A stretch of 64,000 nt of DNA from Mya arenaria (taxonomy: Eukaryota > Mollusca > Bivalvia > Myida > Myidae): the NCBI RefSeq assembly GCF_026914265.1, contig NC_069131.1:4375501-4439500 (forward strand), in the 5' to 3' direction. Both the position numbers and the translations under genes were made by a program. Position 1 is the stretch's first letter; each line of letters starts with the position of its first letter. Positions 1 to 27,200 of the stretch are shown here, one piece after another. A model generated the notes under the pieces. That model searched no databases, was not told where the DNA came from, and was given only the letters and a program-made list of their open reading frames with translations.

Positions 1-261
1 CAGGGGCAAAATTTGGACAAACTTGTTAGACGACCACGAGACAATGTAACACACCGAATATTCAAACTCTAGGCCTCATAGTTTTTGTCAAGAAGAGTTC
101 TTAAGTTTTTCCCTTTGGTTGCCATAGCAACCATAAATTTGCATGGTATTCATTCCTTCAACAACTTTGAAAGGGCACCAGCCAAGGAACATCCTTGTTA
201 AGTTTCATTTAAACTGTCCTAGCGATTGAGGAGAAGAGTATGTTTATAAGCATTTGCTGAC

Positions 262-330
262 GCCGGAAACCGGACAATGGACGCCGGACACTGGACAATG
301 GACGCCGGAAACCGGACAATGGACACCGGG
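262..330. repeat. Short 21-bp tandem repeat, about 3.5 copies
   Basis: The motif GACGCCGGAAACCGGACAAT is repeated about three and a half times with small changes. It lies just beyond the last visible TTC38 exon, in the next intron. Bases 1-261 and 331-452 show no other structure that I can name. Confidence 0.8.
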
Positions 331-452
331 CACACTGGTTCACCGTGAGCTATTCGTGCTCAAATGAGCTAATAAGTTAAACGTATGATGCCACTCAGTA
401 TTAATTATAATAAAACACGCATACAAATATTTCTACTTTAGGCAATGCTTAC

Positions 453-14128
<13,676 letters not shown>

Positions 14129-16177
14129 TCTCCTTAGATTTCTTTAACAACACTGATATGTCTAAAATGTCACCATGCGTAGTCTGTGCCTTTTGGATTT
14201 TTATTTCCGTGTATATCTTGAATACAAATCTGTCCTGTATTATCGTCTTTAGGCCATGCTCTATTGAATACATAATGTAGGACATACTTAAGCGGTTATA
14301 GTCACACTCAGATTAAGGTTTATTACGATTTTATTGACTTGAACAAAGGGTGCGTTTCTGGTTAAATAATAAAATAATAAATATGACTCCTATATGGACT
14401 CAAACAAATTGTGAAATGCGGCCGAGTGAGCGAGCAACAGAAGTTATATTTCACGAGTGGCTTAGCCATAAGAGTACTGTGTTGTGACCATGCTCGAAGA
14501 CATTGTTCATAATTCCATCCACAAAATGATTATTAAGTATGCAACAGAAAAATACGTGCCTGATATACCGGTTGCCATAAATGAGCTCATCATTGAAAGT
14601 AGCACACCCGTAATTAGTCTAAAATTATAGACGTGTACGGGATTCTTCTAATCCCTAACGTCTAAACGTTTTGAAAAATATTGAAATTGTATTAAGGGAA
14701 GTATTTTATGGTTTAATTTGATCATAAAGGTTTATATTCATATTTTACCATGTAAGTGACAAGTTAATATGCACAAAACAAGCATTTAATGCATTAAAAC
14801 ACATTGTTTACCTTTCCAATAAAACGAAAGTTGACTGACACAGACAACATTTATGCCAAGCGGAACAACTCGACCCAATCATAATAACTCGGCCACCTCC
14901 GACAAGCTTCGAGATAGACCTCGAATACAATCTTACAACTCGGCCATGGCCGAAATGTTCCGATTGTTTAAAAATTGTGCCATGAAGCCTTGCAGGTGCC
15001 CTTCATGTATATATTGCTATGTTTTGACAGGAAGAAATGAAAAAAACACGTCAAACTCATAATTATTCATAGGATATGACATTTTTATGTATGGATCTGA
15101 TATAAAATAACATAATCTAGTAATATTTCTTGTTTTTATGATATTTTTTAGATGTTAAATGCTTTAACCCGGAATCCCGATCGGAATAACTACCCACTTT
15201 TGATACTAAACAATTTGTACGTGAAGGATTTGCCATATCAAAAAACGTAAAAAAGTCCGTAAACGTACAATTATTTGGACTAACCCGTAATGCTGATTAA
15301 GAGGGGCGCATCCGGTGCGCGCACCCTCTAAAATCGTCTGATTGTACTTTTTAAGGGGCAAAAGTAATAGAATTCGCTCAGAGTCATAATGAACTATTTC
15401 CGTCTACAAATCGTTATTTTTTTCTTGAGGTCGTTGCGCCCTAAGTTACGCCTCCTCTTACATCAATTTCTGGACCCGCCCCTGATTTTAATGCCTATGC
15501 TGTTAAGCACAAGACTACCAATCTTTTGAGGGTTTCAAGGCAATGGTTCTAATCCATGTACGCCCAACGATGAACTTGAATGTAAAAACAAAGAACACTG
15601 TTCGAAAAAACATAATTCTGAGGTAACAATAAACTAATCGGTGTTTAGGTTAAAAGAAAGCTGACTAGCTGTAGTTTCAAGCACAGTTTTAGAGAAAAAA
15701 GTTACCGTAACCATCTTTTGAAAAACATATTATTTGGTCGTGGCAATGATAAAATAAATGTTGTATTCAAAGTTCATCACTTCAAGAACGAGCCAGTCAG
15801 AGTCAAATATTTTGTCCAGTGTATTTCGTTTATTAGGCTATATGACTGAATCGATTCATTGGGTCGTGACGTCACACTTTACTTAAGTTTCAAAGAAAAA
15901 AAACGAACTTATTCCACTGATAGCTTTCCCTGCTCTGGAGAAATCGTTTTAATATTGCATTACATGCACTAAAATCTATACATACATCAAATACCGTGTT
16001 CATTGTCAGTCGAATGATTAAGTTCAGTTTTACGTTCCAATGGAAGAAAACAATGAAAATGAAACATGAGCAGTGAACTCGTACTGAAATACTCTTTGTT
16101 AAATGTATAAACACGGTACTGTTACGTGGATATTTAAATATTATGGGACAAAATGACATGCGTCTCTTATTTAAGTT
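14129..16177. other. Intergenic spacer between divergent TTC38 and the TRIM-like gene
   Basis: This 2-kb stretch separates the TTC38 start codon (minus) from the plus-strand TRIM-like start, so it must contain the upstream regions of both. I see no convincing core promoter; AT-rich TATTTAAATATTATG lies about 45 bp before the TRIM-like ATG. A CTCGGCCA motif recurs at 14889 and 14940. No other gene is supported. Confidence 0.5.
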
Positions 16178-17809
16178 ATGCATTCGCCAAAGTGGAAAAT
16201 GGATGACAAAAAGTCATACAAATCTAGCGCATTTTCTGCGTTGACCAAATGGACCCATAAAACTCAGGAGGAAGAGATGGATATCTATGATGTGCCGCGA
16301 CTGTGCAAACAACATTCCTTGAAAATCTTGAACCAATACTGCGCGTTCTGCGAAAAACCAGTTTGCGACAAATGTAAACTGATAACACATGCGCGACACT
16401 TAGCAGAGATTAAAGGATACGATGCTTTAGTTCGGGCGGCAAGAAGCAGACGTGCAAGACTAAGACGCTTGTTGAAGTTCAAAGAAACAGAGGTCACCCC
16501 TTCTTTAAAAGGACTGATATTGCAGATTTCCGAAAGTAGATCGAAACTTGAGAGTGAAGTGGATGACGCTACGCGGAAATATAGAGCGTATGTGGAGAGG
16601 CACAGGGATAAACTGTACCAGATGGAGGAGGAATGGGTAGATGACGTCAACAGGAAGGCGAGTGAATACTACAAACTCATGGACGAGAAGGTGACATTTC
16701 TTAAAGAACAGTTGTTTAAATCTGAAAGTTCTTTTGCTTTTGTTCGAAACAAACTGGATACTGTTAACCATGCCGAACTACTATTGATCATCGGGGTGCT
16801 TCGTTCGTATCTTGAATTCATGCACGATACGAGGTGGCCGAAGGAAGAAATCAAGTTGGTGATGAGTTTAAAATCGGTCCCAGACTTTGGATCCATAATG
16901 TTTCAGACTGACGCTAGTCAAAATGAAAATTGTAAAGTAGATTTTATCCGTGAAATTAAAGAGCATGTTGTGTACGCAAGAGTTTATGACACGAAATTGC
17001 CAATACCTAAGAAAGTTCTCGAAGATGAAACTGCAAAAATTTCTTTGGCGTCTGCGTCAGAGATGTACGTATCATTCCGCGAGTATATTGTGACGTACAC
17101 GTTAGATTCTAGACGTCACGGCAGGGCAAGTAGAAACATTCGATTCACAAGTATTATGTCTGTTAGTGAGAATATATTGGACATATCGTGTGACAAAAGT
17201 GGACATATTTTCTACATCACCAACAAAGCGGTCAAATCAATTACCGACGATAGCAAAATTCTGCAATGTTTTACAGTCCCCGACGTCCCGAGTGCTGTAT
17301 GCGTGGATGATAACGGGCAAAGAAACTTGCTGTACGTCGCTTTTCATAACGCCGGGCGTATTCTAAAGTTCACCATCAGCGGTGAATTGCTGGCTACGTT
17401 AAGCCATCCGGATCCCAGAATGATGTACAGGCCCCGACATTTGACAACAAACATGATCGGGGAATTGTTTTTCTCAGACGATATCTCGAACATAACGATA
17501 CTTGACGACAACGGAATTTGGAAACGTTCCATCAAACGTGACGTCAAAACGACGATTACCAGCGGCCCGTTACGCCCGAACGGAATCGCGTGCTCGCCAC
17601 AACGTCACGTTTTTGTCGTCGACGCCAATGCCGTATCGAATTTGCACATATTCGGCGAAGACGGGAAGTATCAACAAACTGCCGTTTTTAAAAATCTGCA
17701 TGACGCTTACGTCGTGAGCATTGACGTTACTGGTGACGTCTGGATAGCCTTCAAAGACGGCCGTCTTAGAATATACAGACCAGAGTTCATTACTGACCTG
17801 GAAACGTGA
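16178..17809 (+). CDS. TRIM-like protein: B-box, coiled coil, NHL-like propeller; single exon
   Basis: This is a 543-residue uninterrupted frame. A B-box type 2 zinc site is complete: C43, H46, C55, C58, C63, C66, H71, H74 (CKQHSLKILNQYCAFC, then CDKC, then HARH). Residues ~85-205 are charged and helical, as expected for the coiled coil. Residues ~330-540 form NHL-like strands (DISCDKSGHIFYITN; AVCVDDNGQRNLLYVAF; GELFFSDDISNITILDDNG; NGIACSPQRHVFVVDAN). There is no RING finger, so ubiquitin ligase activity is not expected from this protein alone. Bivalves have many intronless genes of this design. The first ATG is chosen; a second at 16199 (MDDKK) is also possible. ATTAAA at 17955-17960 is a candidate poly(A) signal. 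The specific function and vertebrate orthologue are unknown. Confidence 0.9.
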   Translation: MHSPKWKMDDKKSYKSSAFSALTKWTHKTQEEEMDIYDVPRLCKQHSLKILNQYCAFCEKPVCDKCKLITHARHLAEIKGYDALVRAARSRRARLRRLLKFKETEVTPSLKGLILQISESRSKLESEVDDATRKYRAYVERHRDKLYQMEEEWVDDVNRKASEYYKLMDEKVTFLKEQLFKSESSFAFVRNKLDTVNHAELLLIIGVLRSYLEFMHDTRWPKEEIKLVMSLKSVPDFGSIMFQTDASQNENCKVDFIREIKEHVVYARVYDTKLPIPKKVLEDETAKISLASASEMYVSFREYIVTYTLDSRRHGRASRNIRFTSIMSVSENILDISCDKSGHIFYITNKAVKSITDDSKILQCFTVPDVPSAVCVDDNGQRNLLYVAFHNAGRILKFTISGELLATLSHPDPRMMYRPRHLTTNMIGELFFSDDISNITILDDNGIWKRSIKRDVKTTITSGPLRPNGIACSPQRHVFVVDANAVSNLHIFGEDGKYQQTAVFKNLHDAYVVSIDVTGDVWIAFKDGRLRIYRPEFITDLET

Positions 17810-19044
17810 GAACTCTTCTTACAATAATTGTGTAAAACTGATTCGATGACAGTTTCATATAAAACAATAGCACCGCAAACCGATGCCGACGCTTGTTCGT
17901 TTCCATGAGGCGTCCTGCCACTTCCAGCATTTTTGCCCGGCTTTTTGTGAATATATTAAACGCATTTAGCTATAGCAAATATTAAGGATTTTGCCCAGCG
18001 CCGAGGCCGCCGCCAATGACGCCAACGCTATATACATGTTAATACCACGAAGAACTAACCTATAAAATAGATTTCAAATATTGTGATACATTCCCTTTAA
18101 GAAAAATAATTATATGACTTGAAATGGTCCCTCTGATAGCAATATAAGAATAAGAGAAGAAAAAACATAGAAGCTTGAGGATTTAAGATTTCTTTTATTA
18201 AAAATACAATCGTGTGCACATATTTTACATATTTGCACAATTTACAAATGCATATAAATATGGTAAATATTTTTGTATCACGAACCTTGCATGATATGAA
18301 TCATACAGTGTATCTCTGTATTATTCTCTTGGAATTTATCTGATTATATCGTTTAAAATGGCGTACATAGCAACCCAACCATGCGATCTCCATTGATTGA
18401 AATTGTTTTGTTTACGCAAAAGGAACCGAATCCAAAATGTAAAATGAAATATTAGTGGAATTTACATACATGTATTTAAAATGCCTTAAACGTTAACAAA
18501 TGGTGATAACAATTTTAAAAACTGACCTCAAATGCGACTAATATATATATATATATTTGGTGATGGATTGTATATATATATATATATATATATATACTTT
18601 ATATATATATATTTCCACCTCAGATACTAAGTATCAATAAAAGTTAGAAAACGAACATTTAAAATAATATGAAAGATTAATAATATATTATAAAATGAAA
18701 GTAATTATAAAAAGGCTATGTACAATGATCCAGTGTTGGAATGTTAGCAGTGAGTATATGCGAGTATGGATCATTAAAACATATGAATAACAATGAATTT
18801 ATAGATATGGATATTGATTGAGACTTACAAACATGTATGGAAAGAACAGTGTGAAAATTAAAGCCAGTTATTTGTCAAACGATGTGAGCAGCCGTTTCCA
18901 CATTCATATTCAATTTCCAAAACCAAAATGGAACAAGAGTAACTCATGTCTGTAGTAGTCCAACATTTATGCATATATATGTGAAATTTAAAAGCCCAAT
19001 TTGTTAGCATTCTTGCAAAGAGATATAACGTTGGGTAGCTCGAG
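17810..19044. other. Convergent intergenic region with an AT microsatellite
   Basis: This is the 3' side of the TRIM-like gene. An (AT)n microsatellite runs at 18539-18612, broken by TTTGGTGATGGATTG and CTTT. A minus-strand AATAAA (plus TTTATT, 18190-18195) could serve the esterase gene if its 3' UTR is very long. No genes seen. Confidence 0.5.
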
Positions 19045-20230
19045 CTTTTAAGGTCTGCCCCGAGTGTCCACGAGTTGTTGATATTATATTGTATAACTAG
19101 CTACCATATACATATGACAATCACTTTTAAGGTCTGCCCCGAGTGTCCACGAGTTGTTGATATTATATTGTATAACTAGCTACCATATACATATGACAAT
19201 CACTTTTAAGGTCTGCCCCGAGTGTCCACGAGTTGTTGATATTATATTGTATAACTAGCTACCATATACATATGACAATCACTTTTAAGGTCTGCCCCGA
19301 GTGTCCACGAGTTGTTGATATTATATTGTATAACTAGCTACCATATACATATGACAATCACTTTTAAGGTCTGCCCCGAGTGTCCACGAGTTGTCGATAT
19401 TATATTGTATAACTAGCTACCATATACATATGACAATCACTTTTAAGGTCTGCCCCGAGTGTCCACGAGTTGTCGATATTATATTGTATAACTAGCTACC
19501 ATATACATATGACAATCACTTTTAAGGTCTGCCCCGAGTGTCCACGAGTTGTTGATATTATATTGTATAACTAGCTACCATATACATATGACAATCACTT
19601 TTAAGGTCTGCCCCGAGTGTCCACGAGTTGTTGATATTATATTGTATAACTAGCTACCATAAACATATGACAATCACTTTTAAGGTCTGCCCCGAGTGTC
19701 CACGAGTTGTTGATATTATATTGTATAACTAGCTACCATAAACATATGACAATCACTTTTAAGGTCTGCCCCGAGTGTCCACGAGTTGTTGATATTATAT
19801 TGTATAACTAGCTACCATAAACATATGACAATCACTTTTAAGGTCTGCCCCGAGTGTCCACGAGTTGTTGATATTATATTGTATAACTAGCTACCATAAA
19901 CATATGACAATCACTTTTAAGGTCTGCCCCGAGTGTCCACGAGTTGTCGATATTATATTGTATAACTAGCTACCATAAACATATGACAATCACTTTTAAG
20001 GTCTGCCCCGAGTGTCCACGAGTTGTTGATATTATATTGTATAACTAGCTACCATATACATATGACAATCACTTTTAAGGTCTGCCCCGAGTGTCCACGA
20101 GTTGTTGATATTATATTGTATAACTAGCTACCATATACATATGACAATCACTTTTAAGGTCTGCCCCGAGTGTCCACGAGTTGTTGATATTATATTGTAT
20201 AACTAGCTACCATATACATATGACAATCAC
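19045..20230. repeat. 79-bp tandem array, 15 nearly identical copies
   Basis: The unit begins TTTTAAGGTCTGCCCCGAGT and contains CCACGAGTTGTTGATATTAT and ATATGACAATCAC. Only three variable sites are obvious by eye (TATACAT/AAACAT and GTTG/GTCG), so the array is recent or homogenised. Units abut with no spacers. Confidence 0.97.
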
Positions 20231-21257
20231 AGTTTCATGAGTGGATTGCAATTAAACTGATTCTTTAACAATGGATGCCATCAAGGGCATTGTTTTTGTT
20301 TATACTCCTCCCCCAAGACTATTTAAACAATTTCTAGTCCGAAATGGCATTTTTAATTTCTCTTTTCTCCAATATTACAATTAAAAGTAAATTAGGAGAG
20401 GGTGCCATGTGCACCCCCATCTTGAACCGCTAGTGGCGATTCAACAGTAAAAAGCAACAGTTACAATGTTTTCAACATTTTAGAGAAAGAATAACAACCT
20501 GAGACTTAAAATCCTGGAAATAAACAGATGATGATATGTTTATACTGCAAAAGGCTTAACCCCTTAACATTTCATTTCACCAAATTTTACAATCATATTA
20601 TTGGGAGAAGTCCAGCATCTCTAAAAATTACTACACTGGAACCATTAAGAGTTAGCACTACTATGATGCACACGTGTATGGTAGGGTATTCGATATATAT
20701 TATGGCACTGTAACTGTTCTACATCTTCATCTTGGACTTCACCATGTCTCTTTCTTCATATAACAGGGTACAGCTATTATACTGTGTGTTGTTATTGTTT
20801 ATCAGCCATGTAATAAATGTGTACACTAATAAATGTGTACACTCATTAAAAAGTGATCTAGTATTAACTTTATCAAAGTACATTGTACATCATAATCAAG
20901 TAAATGTTAACAATAATTCTAATGATCAAATCTAACTGTTGTAAATTTAACATTACTACAGCTCACTCTCTATTCTAAGGAATATTTTGACATATGGAAA
21001 CTCCAGTTACATGTTTACATACACTCAAATGTCATGAAACACTTTGACTTCAGGACCCATGGATAGTCAAAAATTTATCTATACAGTCCATAAACACTAA
21101 TTCACCATAGTAGCCATGTTATTTGACCTCATTCTAGGCAAAGGCGAGCAAAACTTGTTAGTTACACAGGTTTATGGAAAGTCTGAAGCTATGAAACACA
21201 TAAACTGTATGTGGAGGTTTGCAGAGAGTATGAAGTAGCATGTTTATCACTGGTAGA
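20231..21257. other. 3' flank / probable 3' UTR of the esterase gene
   Basis: This lies directly downstream of the esterase stop codon on the minus strand. A minus-strand ATTAAA (plus TTTAAT, 20352-20357) is a possible poly(A) signal; no AATAAA was seen in this stretch. The small open frames on the plus strand have no recognisable features. Confidence 0.45.
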
Positions 21258-24200
21258 TCAGTAGTCTTTGGGTCTCATTCTCCATATAACGATGGTCAGT
21301 GCTATACAAATGATGAGCAGAACTGCGGCCAGCGCTCCGACAGAATATGTCGCAATCTGGAACTCATTTTCTGACAGCGGTTTGGATGTGGTGGTGGTTA
21401 GAACTGAAAAATATAAAGACAGCTACGTAGTTCAGTAATACTATTATTGAAAATTATTATTGAAACATACAGAAATGGTATCGGTCTAATAGAAAGTCTA
21501 AACAGCTAACTAACTATTACTAATCAGAGAAGGTTTGAACACATATACACATATACACATATACACCATATACTTCAAAGCTTGATCTGTTTCGAAAAAT
21601 TTATAAGTTAACATTGTATATAGCTATGATAATACAATTATCTTGCTAATGCACACATCACAAATCAGTGGTAAGGAATTTGTGATATACCGGTATATGT
21701 ATATCTGCATTGTACATTATTATGCGAAATTAAATAGATTACAGAGGAGCAAGTGTCTGAAAGCACACCATACATGCACATTCAAGATTTAAAAATGTAT
21801 ATGTTTGATTGCAACTGCATGTTAACTACACCGTGGTGAAAGCATGGTCGCAAATCCTTCAAGCACAATTTAAATTAGTACAAAGTATAAAGATAACAGT
21901 TTTATAGTTGATTAGTCAATAAGAGGTATGGATCAGAAGTATTACAGACTAGTACAGAGCTACTTAAAAACTCACTTTGGCCCCTGTTTGTGATAGACAG
22001 GAAATATTCCCGCCAGAAGACATATTGCCGTTGTCGAAAGTTCACCCTGTTTTGTGTCTTGTTTCCAATCTCGAGATAACTGTGGTTTTGTAGGTTATAC
22101 TCCAGCCAAGGTATGTTACCAAAGTTGCTCACTGTGTATTTACTATCTGTAGGGTTCCTGTATAAGCAAGCATTCAAGTTTTCTGTGTGGATATTGTACA
22201 ATGATGTCACCGTTAAGAATTGAATGCATCACAGTTATATTAGAAGTTTTTGTTAAGAATTGAATGCATCACAGTTATATTAGAAGATTTTGTTAAGAAT
22301 TGAATGCATCACAGTTATATTAGAAGATTTTCTTAAGAATTGAATGCATCACAGTTATATTAGAAGTTTTTGTAAAGAATTGAATGCATCACAGTTATAT
22401 TAGAAGATTTTGTTAAGAATTGAATGCATCACAGTTATATTAGAAGATTTTGTAAAGAATTGAATGCATCACAGTTATATTAGAAGTTTTTGTAAAGAAT
22501 TGAATGCATCACAGTTATATTAGAAGATTTTGTTAAGAATTGAATGCATCACAATTATATTAGATTTTGTTAAGAATTGAATGCATCACAGTTATATTAG
22601 AAGTTTTTGTAAAGAATTGAATGCATCACAGTTATATTAGAAGATTTTGTTAAGAATTGAATGCATCACAGTTATATTAGAAGATTTTGTTAAGAATTGA
22701 ATGCATCACAGTTATATTAGAAGTTTTTGTAAAGAATTGAATGCATCACAGTTATATTAGAAGATTTTGTTAAGAATTGAATGCATCACAATTATATTAG
22801 ATTTTGTTAAGAATTGAATGCATCACAGTTATATTAGAAGTTTTTGTAAAGAATTGAATGCATCACAGTTATATTAGAAGATTTTGTTAAGAATTGAATG
22901 CATCACAGTTATATTAGAAGATTTTGTAAAGAATTGAATGCACCACAGTTATATTAGAAGCTTTTGTAAAGAATTGAATGCATCACATTTATATTAGAAG
23001 TTTTTCTTAAGAATTGAATGCATCACATTTATATTAGAAGTTTTTCTTAAGAATTGAATGTATCACAGTTATATTAGATTTTGAAATCAACAACATTTTT
23101 AAGGCTATAAACTAGATGACAGTACATGTATCTTTTCTCTTGACATTTTTAACACTGAACATACAGAAAAACAAACATAGTTCACCATTCTAATAATGCA
23201 ATATTAACATTTATAGCAATGACAAATATGTCTCAACATTCTTGAAAAGTATTATACAAAGAAAAGGTATAAACTGTGAGATACCCTGAGTTGGAGAAAT
23301 TTGTGAAGAGGCTGATCATGTATTCACTGATGTTCCTGTCCGTGAAGTCGATGTCGTACACCTGACGTGGGTAGACTCCGAACAGGTCCCTGTATGTCTG
23401 GTTGATGAACGGGTAACCAAACACGTACTGCAGCTCCTGACCATGGGCAACACCTGGACAATAACCAGTACATCGAAATAAGTTTCCTTTTAAACTTGCT
23501 GGGGTGGAAGGGTATAGAATATCGTTAACCTCCCTTTGATTAGAAATGTACATATAAAAGCAATCTTAAGAACCAATATCATGTACATTCCTTCATAAAA
23601 TTCATGATCATTTGCATACTGTGAATCATATAATTATTACTTGGCACGAAATTTTGTGGTTTTACAAAAATATGCATTTTCATGGTGTTGTTTTAAATTA
23701 CATTGTATATGTAATATAATTCTGACATTGGTTATAATACATGAACTCACACATGTAAAATATTTAATAGCAACAATTAGCATTTTTGTGACTTGTACTT
23801 AAACTGAAACAGAGCCCATCCACTTATTTTAACTTGTATTGCAGATACATATGTATGTACACCCTATTGAAGAGATTCTGAGATTGCAGTACATATATCT
23901 TTTCTAACAATAAATAGATCTATCAGAAGGCACATACCTCTCCAGGTCGGGACATAGTCGTATCTTGACTTGTAGTTAAAAAGATACATATAGGTTCTGT
24001 TGTAGAGATTTTGGGAACGCAGTGTCTCGTCCATCCCTGTACCAAACAGGTAGTCTGACATCATCTGGAAAAGTATGATTATGCCTTATTAATGGCGATT
24101 ATGAACTAAGATAATATGAATATTGACACATTGTAAAAACGTACCTTTAGATATATTGCAAATCATAGTTTATTAATAAAATACATAATGAATTTGGTTG

Positions 24201-27200
24201 TAAATTTATCAAGAGCGATGTCGAGTAAAAGCAAACGATTGTCTTCCCTTGTTTTTTCAGTAAACAAGGGGCAATACTCTATAAGTCAGAGTTATTCCCC
24301 TTCCTATAAATATGCATACTGTCTCTGGTAACATGCATACAAAGTTTTATTTGAATATCATGGAAGGGATTGAGCATTTTATTGTTTCTTATAGGTAAAT
24401 AGTTTTCTGAACATGAAATTCAGCATTACTTGAAAGCTTCTTGGAGCAGGGCTGAACTATTTTTTATGATCAGCATCAGCCACAGACTCGGGACATTTGC
24501 TCTTCTATTTTCTCCTAGACTTGCAATGTTTGGCAATCTGTTTCTTTCATTTTTCAATCAAATGTTACACACATGCTTATGTCAGTATCATACTGACTTT
24601 CATTATGCCACTGACTACTTACATCCATCATCTCCTGGCGTACCCAGGAGTAGTTGCTGCGTTGTGGCCAATACGAGTACTCGAACCGGAGAGCCTCCAG
24701 GGCGTTCACCATGTCCTTCACATTCTGGTCACGCAGGAACTCCAGCAGGATGTTGTCAAATTGAGTTGGTGATAGGCCCTCTTGGAGTGATGGCATGTTT
24801 GCTGGGAGAAAAGAATTATGTTTTATACAAATGTAAAGTAGCTGGGCAAGAGTAAAATATGTTGTCAGAGTCGATAGTCATCTGGACCTGTGGGAGCAAA
24901 TGGTATGTCCGTTAGGATGAGAGAAAGAAATGGGAAAATACACATTGTCAAGAACGTACAATAATTAAAAATAATAAGAAAGTAGTGACTAATCTTCATT
25001 CAGATCTTACATTTCAACCTGTGTTGGTGTCAGTCCCACCTTTAGTGTCACCACATTGGCTTGGGTCAGATTATGTATATATTACTAGTAGGCGAAGAAG
25101 CAGAGTAATTATAAGTATGTTGCCAAACTAGGTTGGCATATGGCTCTCTTGCTAAGGATGGCATGCTAGGGAGAAAGAAACATATTTTATACACAATCAG
25201 AAGCAGAAATTCAGACAACTGTCAATGTCAGTATTAAAATTTAGTACCCTATATTTGCACTCAAGCGCAGGGTAGTGACATTATTAATATGTTATTATTA
25301 TCAAAGGGTAAGAAGCTATTTAAGGGTGATCGGCATTATAAGAATGATTGACTTCTTTCTTTGGTAAAAGAGAGAATAAAATCACTAAATGATTAGAAAT
25401 CATGATAAATCTTACGTATAAAATATGATCCATCATCCTTGGTGAGTCCTCCCATGACTCGTAGCTTCTGGAAACGTCCCTGTGAACGCATATCTCTGGG
25501 CTGGTCGGTCATAAAGGCATACTGTGAGCCCTGGAATGGGCCATCAACAACTGGACTCCATGGGCTCCCTACCGTACCCTCCTAGAATGGGCGATAGTGG
25601 TATATTATAAATCTAAATCTAGCTCCAATATCACAGGCGGTTCTGTCAAAAAGGTATATTGTGAGCCCATTGACCACCAGGATCTCAGGCGGTTCTGTCA
25701 AGAAGGTATATTGTGAGCCCATTGACCACAAGGATCATAGGCTGTTCTGTCAAGACGGTATATTGTGAGCCCATTGACCACCAGGATCACAGGCTGCTCT
25801 GTCAAGAAGATATATTGTGAGCCCATTGACCACCAGGATCACAGGCTGCTCTGTCAAGAAGATATATTGTGAGCCCATTGACCACCAGGATCACAGGCCG
25901 TTCTGTCAAGAAGGTATATTGTGAGCCCATTGACCACCAGGATCACAGGCTGTTCTGTCAAGAAGGTATATTGTGAGCCCATTGACCACAAGGATCACAG
26001 GCCGTTCTGTCAAGAAGGTATATTGTGAGCCCATTGACCACCAGGATCACAGGCCGTTCTGTCAAGAAGGTATATTGTGAGCCCATTGACCACAAGGATC
26101 ATAGGCTGTTCTGTCAAGACGGTATATTGTGAGCCCATTGACCACCAGGATCACAGGCTGCTCTGTCAAGAAGATATATTGTGAGCCCATTGACCACCAG
26201 GATCACAGGCTGCTCTGTCAAGAAGATATATTGTGAGCCCATTGACCACCAGGATCACAGGCTGCTCTGTCAAGAAGATATATTGTGAGCCCATTGACCA
26301 CCAGGATCACAGGCTGCTCTGTCAAGAAGGGATATTATGAGCCAATTGACCACCAGGATCACAGGCTTCTCTGTCAAGAAGGATATCATGAGTCCATTGA
26401 CTACCAGGATCACAGGCGGTTCTGTCAAGAGGGATATCATGAGTCCATTGACCACCAGGATCACAGGCGGTTCTGTCAAGAGGGAGACCATTGACCACCA
26501 GGATCACAGGCGGTTCTGTGAAGAGGGATATTATGAGACCAATGACCACCAGGATCACGGGCGGTTCTGTCAAGAGGGATATCATGAGTCCATTGACCAC
26601 CAGGATCACAGGCGGTTCTGTCAAGAGGGATATTGTGAGACCATTGACCACCAGGATCACAGGCGGTTCTGTGAAGAGGGATATCATGAGCCCATTGACC
26701 ACCAGGATCACAGGCGGTTCTGTCAAGAGGGATATCATGAGTCCATTGACCACCAGGATCACAGGCGGTTCTGTCAAGAGGGATATCATGAGCCCATTGA
26801 CCACCAGGATCACAGGCGGTTCTGTCAAGAAGGATATCATGAGTCCATTGACCACAGGATCACAGGCGGTTCTGTCAAGAGGGATATTATGAGACCCATG
26901 ACCACAAGGATCACAGGCTGCTCTGTCAAGAGGGATATCATGAGTCCATTGACCACCAGGATCAAAGGCGGTTCTGTCAAGGATATTATGAGACCCATAA
27001 CCACAAGGATCACAGGCTGCTCTGTCAAGAGGGATATCATGAGTCCATTGACCACCAGGATCAAAGGCGGTTCTGTCAAGAGGGAGACCATTGACCACCA
27101 GGATCACAAGCGGTTCTGTCAAGAGGGATATTATGAGACCCATGACCACAAGGATCACAGGCTGCTCTGTCAAGAGGGATATCATGAGTCCATTGACCAC

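Noticed and set aside
16285-16650. 121-codon minus-strand frame and other frames within the TRIM-like gene
   Set aside because: They are shadows of the 543-residue coding frame on the opposite strand.
19045-20230. CRISPR-like regular repeats
   Set aside because: The units are directly adjacent without unique spacers and the genome is animal; it is a satellite.
24430-24855. 141-codon plus-strand frame
   Set aside because: It runs antisense over the well-supported esterase exon 7 and shows no domain.
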